This document shows, piece by piece, positions 63,999 through 64,000 of a stretch of 64,000 bases of DNA. Source of the stretch: Microcyclospora pomicola (taxonomy: Eukaryota; Ascomycota; Dothideomycetes; Capnodiales); the NCBI GenBank assembly GCA_002786065.1, contig NHNY01000039.1:86168-150167 (forward strand), written 5' to 3'. The notes under the pieces were generated by a model, which worked only from the letters and a program-made list of their open reading frames with translations, ran no database searches and was not told the DNA's origin. The stretch's first letter is position 1; every line of letters begins with the position of its first letter. The position numbers and the translations under genes are program-made.

Positions 63999-64000
63999 TA
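63999..64000. repeat. right TA target-site duplication
   Basis: Final two bases of the window are TA, matching the left side; since the window ends here the flank beyond cannot be seen. Confidence 0.6.

Overview
The window looks like a chromosome segment of a filamentous ascomycete. Genes are compact with few short introns (about 50-110 nt, GT..AG, CTAAC/CTGAC-like branch sites). Several families are typical of Pezizomycotina: a fungal GCL modifier subunit, Zn2Cys6 and C2H2 regulators, a heme-thiolate peroxidase, a CALB-like lipase, a GH10 xylanase and a Fot1/pogo transposon. I favour a dothideomycete, but that is an impression and not proven by the sequence. I saw no tRNA, rRNA or CRISPR array.

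Layout. 1-10 kb is gene-poor: a secreted heme-thiolate peroxidase (2163-3539, -), a secreted lipase (5570-7059, +) and a BSD-domain protein (7717-9009, +). 11-20 kb holds an EF-hand MscS channel, an amidase, a phenol-hydroxylase-type FAD monooxygenase with a suspicious 5' end, and an orphan P-loop ATPase with an acidic tail. 20-30 kb holds DUG2-like, MsrB, a ZNF830-like protein, a C2H2 regulator with an RRM-like segment, and a DEDDy exonuclease. 30-35 kb holds a four-exon GH10 xylanase, the KEOPS subunit Pcc1 (two exons) and a secreted amidase. 36-45 kb holds a disordered protein, MAF1, the AP-1 sigma adaptin (five exons), the GCL modifier subunit and an R/E/Q-rich protein. 46-61 kb holds a GNAT, a ROG1-like lipase, REX3, a small 71-aa membrane protein, a broken FAD oxidoreductase, PTPA, a Zn2Cys6 factor and an unknown gene. 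61.9-64.0 kb is a complete-looking Fot1/pogo element whose right end coincides with the window end.

How the genes relate. Most are independent housekeeping or secreted-enzyme genes, often in divergent pairs with short shared promoters: GH10/PCC1, AP-1 sigma/GCLM, ROG1/REX3, DAO/PTPA and ZNF830/C2H2. Three touch thiol redox (GCLM for glutathione synthesis, DUG2 for glutathione breakdown, MsrB for methionine sulfoxide repair), but they are 20 kb apart and not an evident cluster. There is no polyketide or peptide synthetase, so the oxidative enzymes do not form a recognisable metabolite cluster here.

Most noteworthy: the 2.1-kb DD35D transposon with 42-bp imperfect inverted repeats and TA duplication, inserted just upstream of (or into) an unknown gene; a nonsense codon inside a conserved motif of the FAD oxidoreductase; a one-base frame conflict at the start of the FAD monooxygenase; start-codon micro-exons in MAF1 and AP-1 sigma; and several small or multi-exon genes that simple ORF inspection would miss.
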